64,000 nt of DNA from Snodgrassella sp945267035 (GCF_026535915.1 NZ_JAFNPF010000001.1:992001-1056000); one strand, 5' to 3'. Shown: positions 27,909 through 38,004, counted from the stretch's first letter. The notes: generated from the sequence alone by a model not told the origin. Translations and numbers: made by a program.

Positions 27909-28049
27909 ATCTACATTCCTTTTACACGAATAAATTAAATGTGAGTTTAGCATTTTATTGTTTAAATGTTGCTATAATAAATGCAAACAGGAGCACAGAA
28001 ATTCAGTGCAGCCTTTTCATTTAGTTTTGATTTAACTAAAAGTGAGAGC

Positions 28050-29030
28050 ATGGTGAAAAACCGACACGAAAATCGCAATCAATTTGTTTTTACTTTAGAT
28101 GAAGAGAGTAATACCAAACCACCATATTCATCAAAAAAGGCTGAACGTCTCGCATCGCCTGCACAACATCAGGAAGCAACCCCTGCATGGGAGCGAACAT
28201 TGGAACAAATGCGCCAGCTAAAAAAAAGGGTGGAAACCACCGCGCAAGTGCATGCTCCCAATCAGACAGTCCGCCAAAGTCAGCCAGCTGTTTCTACTCG
28301 TATGAACAAACCATTCGAGCAAGAACAGAGTAAACGAGCCATTCCAGCTGAAGCACATAAAACTAGAACTGCTCGTTCATCCGCGAAGACTACTCAGACA
28401 ACACAGCAATCCTTTTCACTTCAGTCTCAACAGACGAATGAAGTTTTGCTGGATCCAGTACAGCGAGAACGCGCCTATCGCACCTATCTACAACAATGGC
28501 AGCAAAAACACACATTGGAAGTGAAAGAACAAGAGTCTGTTTTGAATGATACAGCTCTACTTATCCAAGAAGATTGGCTGGCAGCGCAAAATTGTTTACA
28601 AAGTGCCGTAGATATCAATACACCAACATGCTGCACCATCAGTTTGCAAGGGAATCAATCCAGCATTGTAGAAGAAAACCATGTAACGGCAGATGTGAAT
28701 CAAGCTGATGAAGTTAATGCAGTGCAAGATACAATAAACCAACCAGCAATACACGTTCATATGCATGTCATTGAACCAAGAGGAATCGCTAATCGTGGTG
28801 TTGCATGCATATCTGAGCAAGAACTGTTACAGCAGCTGAGTGAAAAACTGCGCCCGCATCTGGCCGATGTGTTAGCAGGAATGGTTCGGGTGGCTGTACA
28901 ACGACATACCGCGGGTTTGGTGACAACCTTACAGCGTGAATTATTGGCAGAAGTGCCCACGGCTGTAGAAGAAGTGTTAAAACACAACCTAACTCAAGTT
29001 ATGAATAAAATTAAAAAGAATCAGCGATAA
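28050..29030 (+). CDS. Gln-rich hypothetical protein
   Basis: A 326-residue protein without a family name I can defend. Residues ~1-130 are low-complexity, rich in Gln, Thr, Lys and Ala, and probably disordered. A more ordered segment begins near residue 140 (QRERAYRTYLQQWQQK), and the last ~75 residues form amphipathic helices (ELLQQLSEKLRPHLADVL and ELLAEVPTAVEEVLKHNL), a layout like DUF2486-type proteins of betaproteobacteria. It has no signal peptide or membrane segment. The ATG at 28050 (MVKNRHENRNQ) is preferred over an upstream one at 27981 because GAGAGC precedes it. A tRNA gene follows. Confidence 0.7.
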   Translation: MVKNRHENRNQFVFTLDEESNTKPPYSSKKAERLASPAQHQEATPAWERTLEQMRQLKKRVETTAQVHAPNQTVRQSQPAVSTRMNKPFEQEQSKRAIPAEAHKTRTARSSAKTTQTTQQSFSLQSQQTNEVLLDPVQRERAYRTYLQQWQQKHTLEVKEQESVLNDTALLIQEDWLAAQNCLQSAVDINTPTCCTISLQGNQSSIVEENHVTADVNQADEVNAVQDTINQPAIHVHMHVIEPRGIANRGVACISEQELLQQLSEKLRPHLADVLAGMVRVAVQRHTAGLVTTLQRELLAEVPTAVEEVLKHNLTQVMNKIKKNQR

Positions 29031-29236
29031 GATTAAATGGTTGATGTGTAACATCAATATAGATGACCACCTAATCGAATGCGCTTTGAATTAAACGATA
29101 TTCGGGGGTATTGATGTTCACATCAGCTTTAATTAGCTAATCGGCAATCAACCTATTTTGCCAATTAAACTTTTTTGTATAAATGGTGTGAGTGGAAAAA
29201 ATTTTGTATTATATTGCAGTAATATTTGTAGTTTGT

Positions 29237-29312
29237 GCCAGTATAGCTCAGTAGGTAGAGCAGCGCACTCGTAACGCGAAGGTCGTAGGTTCGATTCCTA
29301 TTACTGGCACCA
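29237..29312 (+). tRNA. tRNA-Thr (anticodon CGU)
   Basis: A 76-base tRNA with encoded CCA, reading ACG codons. The acceptor arm is GCCAGTA with TACTGGC, the D stem is GCTC/GAGC, the anticodon loop is CTCGTAA, and the T arm is GTAGG-TTCGATT-CCTAT. In the anticodon stem, positions 31 and 39 are A and C, a non-standard pair, and 27/43 is G-A; the rest pairs normally. Confidence 0.95.
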
Positions 29313-29755
29313 TCTGGTTTTTTGCCTATTCAAACTATAGCTAATATTCAATTAGCCCGTTTAATATTGGTTGAAATAGTAGAATACAGTTCATGATATT
29401 TAAAACTAAGATTGGGTATAGAGCGATATACCAACCAATACCTAGATCTGTTCTAAAGTAAATCTAACTATCTCATTATTAAAATGAAAAATGCATCATG
29501 CAAGTATAGCAATGAACAAAATCTAAATATAATTTATTGATATATTTAAATAATATGCCATTTTTAAATTCAACACTATTTTGATTAAATGCAATTCAGA
29601 AAATTCTGAAAATCGACTAACTATTAAGTTCAGATGCACCTAAATAATTAGCCGAAAAGTTATTTGCTGAGCAGATATTGATGTACAAGCATTGCCCTTT
29701 AATGTGTCTCATAAAATATATCTGAACTTCAACAGCAGAATTTATGCACCTTAAT
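29313..29755. other. Intergenic region tRNA-Thr to YfeH-type transporter
   Basis: About 440 AT-rich bases between a plus-strand tRNA and the end of a minus-strand gene. No terminator with a clear T-run and no gene seen. Confidence 0.5.
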
Positions 29756-30751
29756 TTATGATAATTGTTCAGAGGCTTTCCCTTGCCGAGCATATCTTTG
29801 AGCCAGAACAGCACAAACCATAATTTGCAATTGATGGAAAATCATCAACGGCAGGATCAGTATTCCAACAGTATTAGCCGGAAAAAGTACATTGGCCATA
29901 GGAACACCATTAGCAAGACTTTTTTTGGATCCACAGAATACAATCGTGATTTCATCCGCTTTATTAAAACCAAGTGCACGCGCGGCAAAAGTATTAATGG
30001 CAATCACCACAAACAGAATAATCAGGCTCACGATAACAATTACCCCAATCGAGCCTAAGTTCATTTTATGCCATAAACCTTCCACAATAGCGTCACTAAA
30101 GGCGACATAAACGACCAATAAAATAGAGGAGCGGTCAGTACGATTGATCCATACTTTATGCTTATAGATCCATCCAGCTAAAAGAGGACGAGATAAGTGT
30201 CCCAATACAAACGGTAGCATCAGTTGCAGCAGAATTGATACAATAGCACCAGTGGTATCGACATGTTGACCATTGGTTGGCATCAGTAAACCCACTAATA
30301 CTGGTGATAAAAATACCCCAAGTATGCTGGAGGCGGAGGCGCTGCAAACAGCAGCAGCTACATTACCGCCGGCAACCGAGGTGAAAGCTATGGCTGATTG
30401 AACTGTTGCAGGTAAAGTGCACAAATATAAAAAACCAACATAGAGCTCCGGACGAATCCATGTTGGCGTGAAAAACTGCAAACTTAATCCAATTAGTGGA
30501 AACAAAATGAATGTGCTGCAAAATACCAGCAAATGCAATCGCCAGTGTTTGATTCCTTCTCCAATGGCCTTACGTGATAACTTAGCTCCATGCATAAAAA
30601 ATAGCAAAGCGATGGCACCCGTAGTCAGATAGCTAAAAAAGGTCTTGGCATTACCCTGACAAGGTAAAATCGTTGCGGTGCCGACAACCGCTAACATAGC
30701 CAATAAAAATGGATCGATATAAAATTTTTTTAGTAAATTTGAAATAGTCAT
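29756..30751 (-). CDS. YfeH-type bile acid:sodium symporter family transporter
   Basis: A 331-residue polytopic membrane protein of the SBF-like/BASS superfamily (E. coli YfeH has 332). About nine or ten membrane segments are visible. Motifs include LFFMHGAKLSRKAIGEG in the first third, CTLPATVQSAIAFTSVAGGN (the crossover region) around 115-135 and FCGSKKSLANGVPMA near 265-280. The physiological substrate is unknown for this subgroup. The ATG at 30751 (MTISNLLKKFYIDPF) is chosen over an upstream one because the family starts here. It stands alone. Confidence 0.85.
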   Translation of the reverse strand: MTISNLLKKFYIDPFLLAMLAVVGTATILPCQGNAKTFFSYLTTGAIALLFFMHGAKLSRKAIGEGIKHWRLHLLVFCSTFILFPLIGLSLQFFTPTWIRPELYVGFLYLCTLPATVQSAIAFTSVAGGNVAAAVCSASASSILGVFLSPVLVGLLMPTNGQHVDTTGAIVSILLQLMLPFVLGHLSRPLLAGWIYKHKVWINRTDRSSILLVVYVAFSDAIVEGLWHKMNLGSIGVIVIVSLIILFVVIAINTFAARALGFNKADEITIVFCGSKKSLANGVPMANVLFPANTVGILILPLMIFHQLQIMVCAVLAQRYARQGKASEQLS

Positions 30752-30983
30752 GATAATTAACAGTTTCTGGCTATGAAAAAAGGGCAGGTCAAGGTTTAAA
30801 CCCAACAACATAGCCAAAGTTTTTACTGTTCAAGCAACCTAAAAATTAAACGGAACATCAGATCAATGGTGCAACGGTCATTGATATCTGCTTCATCTCC
30901 CAGTTAGAGAGCAGTGATTGCCCAAAAGACAATACTGCCGTGAAAATTGACCTTCTAACTTAGATAGCTGCGAGTGTATAACC

Positions 30984-31022
30984 ATAAAAAACAAGCGGCT
31001 AAAGAAAAATCTTTCGCCGCTT
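30984..31022 (-). terminator. Terminator of pit
   Basis: AAGCGGC (30993-30999) pairs with GCCGCTT (31016-31022), extended by AAGA/TCTT inside, and the minus strand continues with T6. It starts a few bases after the pit stop codon. Confidence 0.85.
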
Positions 31023-31027
31023 AATTT

Positions 31028-32626
31028 CTACCTAAATATACAATTTAATCCCAGGAAAGTCAGCGTCGATAAAATAGCGGCAGAAGGTAAAGTAATCACC
31101 CAGGCCAATACAATTGGCTTCATTAATTTCCAGTTGGCATTCCGATTAACTAATCCGATACCTAATACTGCACCCACCAAAATATGTGTGCTAGATACGG
31201 GTAAGCCCATTAAAGTAGCAAACATCACAATCGTTGCAGAAGAAAGCTCAGCGGTAAATCCAGAAGCAGGGTGCATTTTAGCTAAATTCGTTCCCACCGT
31301 CTGAATCACTTCTTTACCAATAAACCACAATCCTACAATTAGGGCAACACCAAATGTGACCATGACCGGAGCAGGAATTTGTGCATTAGAATCAATTCCA
31401 ATACTGCCGCTACGAATAATATCCATTATGGCAGCAAAAGGACCAACTGCATTTGAGATATCATTGGCTCCATGACTGAAAGCAAATCCGGCAGCAGTAA
31501 ATACCTGCATCCAGCTAAACATAAGAAATGTAGATTTGCTCAGATCCTTGCGTTTCAAAGTTTTGGCATAAATAAAAGTAGCCATCCACACCAAAGCGCC
31601 GATCATGATAATCAACATAAAATTAGTCACTGCTGAAAATCCCAGATGTAAATTGGTCAATCCTTTAAATAGCAGCATAGCAACAATCATCATACTGCCA
31701 CATGCTGAAATCAGAGGAACCCAATTATGCAGTGCTTTAAAAGTATCTATACTGCTTTTGCGTTTTTCAATATCGACTAGGCCACGATAAAATTCAGACT
31801 CTAAATCTTCGACACTATAGTCAGGATCATTATAAATTTCGGCATCCCGAGCAATCGCAGAAGAGACACTGATTTTGTCTGCTTCATTCAAGCTTTCAAA
31901 CCAAGCTTTATGTCTTTCCTTATAAGCTTTTTTTTCCTGTTTGATTTCTTTAAGCGCAATATTCATTCGCTCGTTGTAATCCAGTACCCGCTTTTTGATT
32001 TGTCCAAACATAATGAACGACAGTGCCCCACCCAGTAAAGGTGACACAATCCATGACAAACCAATTTCTCCCATCTTATCCCATTGAACCAAATTAAACG
32101 CGCTGTTATTACCGGTGACAATAAAGCCTAAGCACAAACCTGAGCCAACTAATCCACCAATGAGTGAATGAGTAGTCGAAACTGGTAAACCTTTTTTAGA
32201 AGCAATTAACAACCAGATGGCTGCCGCCAATAAGGCTGCCAGCATTACATTGATACATTGCGAAGGAGATAGATTCATTACGCCAAGATCGATAATCCCA
32301 TGCCGAATGGTTTTCGTCACCTCTCCACCCGCGATGACAGCACCAGAAACTTCAAATACGGCCGCAATTCCCAAAGCTTGGGGAATCGTTAAAGTTCCGG
32401 CACCTACACTGGTACCAAAAGAATTGGCTACATCATTGCCACCAATATTGAACGCCATAAATGCACCAAAAAGCGTTGCAATAATAAACACCAAAGGGGA
32501 GTGATGATTGGTATAACCCAGTCCCCAATAAATAAAGTAAGCAATCGTGCCAATTAATAAGGCTGCAAAGGCGTAATTCACCCGCATGAGCAGAGGAGAA
32601 CGCAAAGAAGATGTCTCAGATGCCAT
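31028..32626 (-). CDS. Inorganic phosphate transporter, PiT family
   Basis: A 532-residue low-affinity phosphate (or metal-phosphate) symporter of the inner membrane. Both PiT signatures are present: FNIGGNDVANSFGTSVGAG in the N-terminal half and FSHGANDISNAVGPFAAI in the C-terminal half, marking the inverted duplication. A hydrophilic, charged cytoplasmic loop of ~70 residues lies between them (about 205-280). It is closer in layout to the longer Neisseria/E. coli PitA group; no PhoU-like partner gene is next to it. The strong hairpin just downstream shows it is the last gene of its transcript. Confidence 0.92.
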   Translation of the reverse strand: MASETSSLRSPLLMRVNYAFAALLIGTIAYFIYWGLGYTNHHSPLVFIIATLFGAFMAFNIGGNDVANSFGTSVGAGTLTIPQALGIAAVFEVSGAVIAGGEVTKTIRHGIIDLGVMNLSPSQCINVMLAALLAAAIWLLIASKKGLPVSTTHSLIGGLVGSGLCLGFIVTGNNSAFNLVQWDKMGEIGLSWIVSPLLGGALSFIMFGQIKKRVLDYNERMNIALKEIKQEKKAYKERHKAWFESLNEADKISVSSAIARDAEIYNDPDYSVEDLESEFYRGLVDIEKRKSSIDTFKALHNWVPLISACGSMMIVAMLLFKGLTNLHLGFSAVTNFMLIIMIGALVWMATFIYAKTLKRKDLSKSTFLMFSWMQVFTAAGFAFSHGANDISNAVGPFAAIMDIIRSGSIGIDSNAQIPAPVMVTFGVALIVGLWFIGKEVIQTVGTNLAKMHPASGFTAELSSATIVMFATLMGLPVSSTHILVGAVLGIGLVNRNANWKLMKPIVLAWVITLPSAAILSTLTFLGLNCIFR

Positions 32627-33544
32627 AATGTTTTAACAAATGGAAAAAGATGATAAAGCACATGTAGACAATACACGCTGACCACAGTGCTGCGAAATTT
32701 TCGACATTATAAAGATTTTTATATGATCGGGAGTAAATTGTGTTAATAAATCTACTCTTAACGGTAAGAAAATATTTAAAATTCGAAATGTTTTTGTCAA
32801 ATTATTTATATTCCCCAGCCATGAGCAGTGAAAAAGTCGAACTAACAAACATCAAACACCCAATCAGTTTAGTTTATACCATGAAAATAGTTTTAGTGCA
32901 GCATTGACCTGAGACTGTTTCAAATTTGTCCTTAAAATTATGCCACTGATTCTGAATGGGGATTAAAGAGTTTACAGACGGGTTAAAAGAGATTAAGTCG
33001 GAATTTCACAACTGGAAAAATCAGCTTAAAAGCGTGAGCTTAAACTTCAAATAAGACACAATTCAAATTTAAAACCACGCAAAGATTTGAATTTAAATGC
33101 ATTTAAGCTCAATCTTAAGCATTATCAATGTGGGTCATCTCCTACACCATATTTAGTTTAAAATTTTATCTACCCGCAAATCATGTAGTCAAATATGCCA
33201 GCAAACCCATTTAAAAATAGGCAATACATAAACAACTTCGGTTTTAAATTAGTTGTTTATAGCCTGAATCTTAACCTGTTTCATCCATATATGTACCTGC
33301 TAAAAAGAGGCTTAAATGCTTGTTCCAACCCGTTAAAATCGCTGCAATCATTTTTTTGTGAAAAAGTTGCAGCCAATATCTGCATCGAAAATTTAGCAAT
33401 TGATCGTCATCGCCTGATGCCAATTGGAAAAAATCTGCTTAAAAATTATATTCAGTTGATTCAAAATATGAGCAAAGCGATCAGTTATAGATTAGACTGA
33501 ACAAATGTAACTGCATGTATAAAACACAATTTAAGAGATAAAAA
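32627..33544. other. Long gene-free region pit-hemH
   Basis: About 900 bases between two divergent genes. Two open frames of 71 and 101 codons look accidental (no ribosome site, odd composition) and were not called. Imperfect inverted words around AATTCAAATTT/AAATTTGAATT and TTAAGCT/AGCTTAA occur near 33030-33125. Confidence 0.5.
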
Positions 33545-34540
33545 ATGTCTAAATGGTTTTATCCAGAACCTCAAACATCACCTACTTTGACCGGTGTGTT
33601 ATTAATTAATCTTGGAACACCTGCAGCGCCAACAGCAGCAGCTGTTAGACCATTTTTGCGCGAATTTTTGTCGGATCAAAGAGTCATAGAACTCCCGCGT
33701 TGGTTATGGCAGTTGATTCTCAGGGGGGTCATTCTGCCTATTCGAAGTGGTAAAAGTGCTCAAGCATATCGCAGCATATGGCAGGAAAATGGTTCCCCTT
33801 TGCTGACTGAAACACAGGCTCTAACAACTGCTTTAGCACAACAATTGCCCCATGACATCGTCACCAAATTTGCCATGACATATGGCGAACCCAGCGTAAG
33901 CAGCGTAATACAGCAAATGAAAGAAGCGGGAGTGAGCAAATTAGTGGTCCTCCCGTTATATCCCCAATATGCTGCCTCCAGTAGTGGCGCGGCATTAGAT
34001 CAAGTATGGCGCGTTTTGCTGCAACAAAGAACACAAATGGCTGTGCAAAGTATTCCTAGTTTTTTTGCCGACCCAGCATATATAAAACTAATGGCTCGGC
34101 ATATACGTCATTTTTGGCAGGAGCACGAACGAGGTCAGCGTTTATTATTTAGCTTTCATGGTATTCCTCTGGCACATCATACAGCAGGGGATGATTACGT
34201 GCGCCAATGTCAAGCAACGGTGCAATTACTGGCGGAAGAGTTAAACTTGACAAAAAATGAATATCAATTGGCTTTCCAAAGTCGATTCGGCTATGCACCT
34301 TGGGTGGGGCCGAACACACAGGATTTATTCGTTCAGTTACCGCAAGCCGGCGTGACTAAAGTAGATGTCATTTGTCCGGGATTTGTCACTGATTGCCTCG
34401 AAACCTTAGAGGAAATCAACATTCGTGGGCGAGCTGATTTTTTGGCGCATGGGGGCGAATTATTTAACTATATTCCATGCATGGATGCCACTAAAGAATG
34501 GGTTGAAGTTCTTTTCTCAGTGTTAAAAAAACAGTGGTGA
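33545..34540 (+). CDS. hemH: Ferrochelatase
   Basis: Inserts iron into protoporphyrin IX, the final step of haem synthesis. The 331-residue protein has the family start GVLLINLGTPAAPTAAAVRP, the catalytic His in LLFSFHGIPLAH (around residue 200), and CPGFVTDCLETLEEI with the conserved Glu near residue 279. The ATG at 33545 is preceded by GAGATAAAAA. It stands alone and converges on trhP. Confidence 0.96.
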   Translation: MSKWFYPEPQTSPTLTGVLLINLGTPAAPTAAAVRPFLREFLSDQRVIELPRWLWQLILRGVILPIRSGKSAQAYRSIWQENGSPLLTETQALTTALAQQLPHDIVTKFAMTYGEPSVSSVIQQMKEAGVSKLVVLPLYPQYAASSSGAALDQVWRVLLQQRTQMAVQSIPSFFADPAYIKLMARHIRHFWQEHERGQRLLFSFHGIPLAHHTAGDDYVRQCQATVQLLAEELNLTKNEYQLAFQSRFGYAPWVGPNTQDLFVQLPQAGVTKVDVICPGFVTDCLETLEEINIRGRADFLAHGGELFNYIPCMDATKEWVEVLFSVLKKQW

Positions 34541-34571
34541 TATGACGATCACAATATTTGTTAAGCAAAAT

Positions 34572-34601
34572 GCCACACTATAATCACATGTATAGAGTGG
34601 C
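34572..34601. terminator. Possible terminator between convergent hemH and trhP
   Basis: An 11-bp stem with one mismatch (GCCACACTATA / TATAGAGTGGC) lies between the convergent stops. T-runs are weak on both sides. Confidence 0.4.
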
Positions 34602-34613
34602 TGGTTTAAAAAT

Positions 34614-35984
34614 TTAACTTCTTTCGTGTTGAGGAATAATTCTGGCAATTAAAGCTCGATCTTTACCGTGCATATGCGGAATCTGAACTTCAATCCCATT
34701 TCCGGAAGCAACATTGACCGGATAACCCTTACGAGTCATCTCTTGCAAAATAATTATCTGGTTACCGCTCGGGTGAATAATTTCCAATTGATCCCCAATA
34801 GAGAATTTATTTTTTACCTCGATCGTTGCCCAGCCTGCTTCATCAACCGAAGTCACTTTCCCTACATATTGGCTTTGCTTGGATAATGAATGACCCGATA
34901 AATAGTTTTGATACTCCTGTGTCTGGTGTCGTTCCAAAAAGCCAGTGGTATAACCACGATTGGCTAAACCTTCTAATTCAGCCAGCAAAGAATAATCAAA
35001 AGGCTTACCGGCTACAGCGTCATCTATAGCACGTCGATAAACTTGAGCAGCACGGGCGACGTAATAAACCGACTTTGTCCGCCCCTCAACCTTAAGAGAA
35101 TCCACACCGATTTGGGCTAGTTTGGCTACCTGTTCCACCGCACGTAAATCCTTCGAGTTCATAATATACGTGCCATGCTCATCTTCCATAATCGGCATCA
35201 TATCGCCAGGACGATTTGCTTCCTCAATCAGATAAACCTTGTTGGCTAATGGGTGGCGTTGCTGCTCATTCAATCCAGTTAGTGCTTCTTGTTCAGAATT
35301 TATCTTAGCTTGATTAAAATTAAAGTCAGCTAATACTCCTACATCGCCGCTATCAGTATGAGAAGTGTCGTGTACTTTATAATCCCAACGACAAGCATTG
35401 GTGCAGGTACCTTGATTTGGGTCACGATGATTAAAATAGCCAGACAAAAGACAGCGACCGGAATAAGCGATACATAACGCACCATGCACAAATACTTCCA
35501 GTTCAATGTCTGGACATTGCTGCCGAATTTCAGCTATTTCATTAATACTCAGTTCACGTGACAAAATAATTCGCTCAATTCCGATACTTTGCCAAAATTG
35601 CACTCCCCATGCATTGGTTGTATTGGCCTGAACAGATAAATGAATGGGAATGTCTGGCCATTTTTCCCGCACCTTCATAATCAAACCAGGATCAGCCATA
35701 ATTAAAGCATCTGGACCCATGGCAATAATCGGTTCCATATCAGCCAAATAAGTTTTTAATTTAGCATTGTGCGGTAAAATATTACTGGCAAGAAAAAATT
35801 TTTTTCCTCGAGCATGCGCTTCACTAATGCCTTGTTGCAAAACAGGCAAATGAGCAAATTCATTATTACGAGCGCGAAGAGAGTAGCGGGGTGTACCCGC
35901 ATAAACAGCATCTGCGCCATAATCAAAGGCAGTCCGCATGCGTTCAAGTCCGCCCGCAGGCAATAATAATTCAGGTGCTTTCAT
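34614..35984 (-). CDS. trhP: tRNA 5-hydroxyuridine modification protein TrhP (U32 peptidase family)
   Basis: A U32-family protein (formerly YegQ) needed for 5-hydroxyuridine at tRNA position 34 by the prephenate-dependent route. The 456 residues match E. coli TrhP (453). Seen: ELLLPAGGLERMRTAFDYGADAVYAG, then ELEVFVHGALCIAYSGRCLL with the metal-binding cysteines, followed by NQGTCTNACRWDYKV and VDSLKVEGRTKSVYY. The ATG at 35984 (MKAPELLL) fits the family; the frame opens 18 codons earlier, through half of an inverted repeat. It is divergent from recO. Confidence 0.92.
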   Translation of the reverse strand: MKAPELLLPAGGLERMRTAFDYGADAVYAGTPRYSLRARNNEFAHLPVLQQGISEAHARGKKFFLASNILPHNAKLKTYLADMEPIIAMGPDALIMADPGLIMKVREKWPDIPIHLSVQANTTNAWGVQFWQSIGIERIILSRELSINEIAEIRQQCPDIELEVFVHGALCIAYSGRCLLSGYFNHRDPNQGTCTNACRWDYKVHDTSHTDSGDVGVLADFNFNQAKINSEQEALTGLNEQQRHPLANKVYLIEEANRPGDMMPIMEDEHGTYIMNSKDLRAVEQVAKLAQIGVDSLKVEGRTKSVYYVARAAQVYRRAIDDAVAGKPFDYSLLAELEGLANRGYTTGFLERHQTQEYQNYLSGHSLSKQSQYVGKVTSVDEAGWATIEVKNKFSIGDQLEIIHPSGNQIIILQEMTRKGYPVNVASGNGIEVQIPHMHGKDRALIARIIPQHERS

Positions 35985-36017
35985 GAAACTGCAAACTTTC
36001 TTAAATAATTCAATATT

Positions 36018-36054
36018 TTTAGGCAGCCGATTGAACATAAATCGGCTGCCTAAA
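36018..36054. repeat. Perfect 14-bp inverted repeat upstream of trhP
   Basis: TTTAGGCAGCCGAT (36018-36031) and its exact complement (36041-36054) flank a 9-base loop, 34 bases before the trhP start. Neither strand continues with a T-run as a terminator would, so it is a leader hairpin or an operator. Confidence 0.8.
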
Positions 36055-36167
36055 TAGATAAATAATATAACTTAAAATTATCCGCTTTTTCCTTCAGAGG
36101 GTCAATTAAAATGACATTTACCGCTATAATAACCGTTCAAAACTAACTGAATCAGATTATATCCAAC

Positions 36168-36902
36168 ATGTCCAATCATCGAATCAATCACCAGCCAGCC
36201 TTTTTATTGTCTTCCAGACCTTGGAGTGAAAGCAGTTTACAGATTGAAATTTTTTCTCGTGATTATGGCAGAGTGGCGATGCTAGCACGCAGTGCGCGTA
36301 GACGACAAAGCGAACTACGTGGAGTTCTGGTTCCCTTCATCCCACTAAGCTTATCCTGGTATGGTAGTCAGGAACTTAAAACATTACATCGGGCTGAGTG
36401 GATAGGAGGGTGGCGTCAACCGCATGATCAAGCCCTGTTCAGCGCCCTTTATGTGAACGAGCTGGTGCAAAAATTGACTTCTCGAGAAGATAAAATGCCA
36501 GAAATCTACGATGCAATGTTAAGTGTGCATCAATCATTGGCGCAAAATACTAACCTTGTCGTATTACGCTATTTTGAATGGACATTACTGCGCGTATTGG
36601 GTATAGCACCTGACATCAGCCAGGATGAACAAGGACAGAAAATCATACCGGAGCAACGTTATTGGCTAGGACCAGAACATCCTCCCGTATTATTGGCTAA
36701 AGCAAATCACCCATCCCATGAGCAAGGTGTCGTGGTATCTGGTCACACATTACTCGCCCTCAACAGCAAAACACTTTCCGATACCCCCGAGTGGCAAGCA
36801 GAAGCCATCCGCCTGACCAGAATGATGCTCGATTTTCGCTTGCCAGAGGGTATTTTAAGCCGTCGCGTGCTAAGACAACTACAGCAACTGTCATTCAAGT
36901 AG
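36168..36902 (+). CDS. recO: DNA repair protein RecO
   Basis: Works with RecF and RecR to load RecA at gaps. The 244-residue protein is normal length. The N-terminal OB-fold reads HQPAFLLSSRPWSESSLQIE, FSRDYGRVAMLARSARRRQS and LRGVLVPFIPLSLSWYG; the helical C-terminal part starts with ALYVNELVQKLT. Unlike in E. coli it lacks the era neighbour and stands alone. It is the last housekeeping gene before the AT-rich island. Confidence 0.92.
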   Translation: MSNHRINHQPAFLLSSRPWSESSLQIEIFSRDYGRVAMLARSARRRQSELRGVLVPFIPLSLSWYGSQELKTLHRAEWIGGWRQPHDQALFSALYVNELVQKLTSREDKMPEIYDAMLSVHQSLAQNTNLVVLRYFEWTLLRVLGIAPDISQDEQGQKIIPEQRYWLGPEHPPVLLAKANHPSHEQGVVVSGHTLLALNSKTLSDTPEWQAEAIRLTRMMLDFRLPEGILSRRVLRQLQQLSFK

Positions 36903-37377
36903 CTAATTTAATAAATTTAAATTAAAGGAAGAGATTTTATTGAGCTTTGCCATCATTTCATCAGTTAATAGAAAGGCTAAAGTACTTAAATTAAAGATGT
37001 TCATTTAGCAAAAATAAAATATGCAAAATAAATTACTATAATTCATAAATGCGAAAATCTTAATCATGGGTAATCATATTCAATAATCGATCCGTGAATG
37101 AGATGAATAGCGAGAATCATCTACAGGAAATTATTTAACTAATATTTAGCAGCAAAAATAAACTATATGGGTCAAATAGAGCAATATTTAAAAAAAATAA
37201 ACTAAAACATCAATGAGCATTATTCATATCTCAGCAGTTTATAACCAAAATTACTCTAATCCAAGAAATTAATAAATAAAACTGAATGACATCAAACTAT
37301 ACTTATCTTTAACACTAAAAAAGATATAAATAAATTAAACTTTAAATACAAAAAATTTTTTTAATTTGTGTTGAGAC
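36903..37377. other. AT-rich gene-free stretch after recO
   Basis: About 475 bases, visibly much richer in A and T than the genes to the left, with stops in all frames. It marks the left edge of the toxin/immunity graveyard. I see no tRNA or att-like repeat at this border. Confidence 0.55.
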
Positions 37378-38004
37378 TTATAGAAGAGGTGATATACAAC
37401 AACCATTACGCTCATTTTTTAAAGATATGATTTTATTAATAAAAAAATTGTAATCAGAGTATTTTTTTATAAATTCTTGATGATTTTCGATTTCCTTAGT
37501 CCTGACATATTTCCAGTCAATTATTGGATCATTCCATTTTTGTTCTGTATCGATTGTAAATTGATCAAACCATCTCCATTCTTTTGTACATAAATTTTCT
37601 GTAGCATTATAGATATTTTCACCAATGATATTTACACATCTATCATATAATGCATAAATTTTAGCAGTTTCATCTATAACTAAAGCTACTTCACCCTTAT
37701 AGATCCAATTATATTTAATGCTTCACATCCAATAATTTTTGGATATATTGATTATTAACACATCATATCCAATAAAAGATTTTTCTAATATAAAAGAGAT
37801 ATATCTGTCATTTAATATATTTTGGGGATGATAAATCTCTATTTTACCCAATTCAGAATAAAATTTTTTAAAACTAGCTAAAACAATATATCCTCTGTCT
37901 TTAAGCATATCTATCTCTTTTTCTATATCTATATGCCTATTCTCATACCAACCTTCTTGGTCTAATATTTTTTTAGTTGTTTGTGAAAAATATTTCTTGA
38001 TCAT
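37378..38004 (-). pseudogene. Frameshifted SUKH-3-type immunity gene
   Basis: The minus-strand frame from 38004 (93 codons) begins like SUKH-3 immunity proteins: ILDQEGWYENRHIDIEKE, then DRGYIVLASFKKFYSELG. It stops at 37723, but the next frame continues at once with KIIGCEALNIIGSIRVK, and a third frame from 37695 to the TAA at 37378 runs 105 codons without a stop, starting GEVALVIDETAKIYALYD and VNIIGENIYNATENL, the normal SUKH-3 continuation. So one gene is broken by two small shifts near 37735 and 37697. The last ~60 residues (rich in Trp, Asp and Glu) go beyond the usual domain. SUKH-3 proteins neutralise secreted nuclease toxins; the toxin is gone here. Confidence 0.75.

Noticed and set aside
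29617..29814. 65-codon minus-strand frame at the end of the YfeH-type gene
   Set aside because: Overlaps the 3' end of a real gene in another frame and lacks a ribosome site.
32633..32848. 71-codon minus-strand frame before pit
   Set aside because: Lies in the pit promoter region and has no coding character.
33195..33500. 101-codon open frame before hemH
   Set aside because: Irregular residue mix, no ribosome site and location in a promoter region suggest a chance frame.
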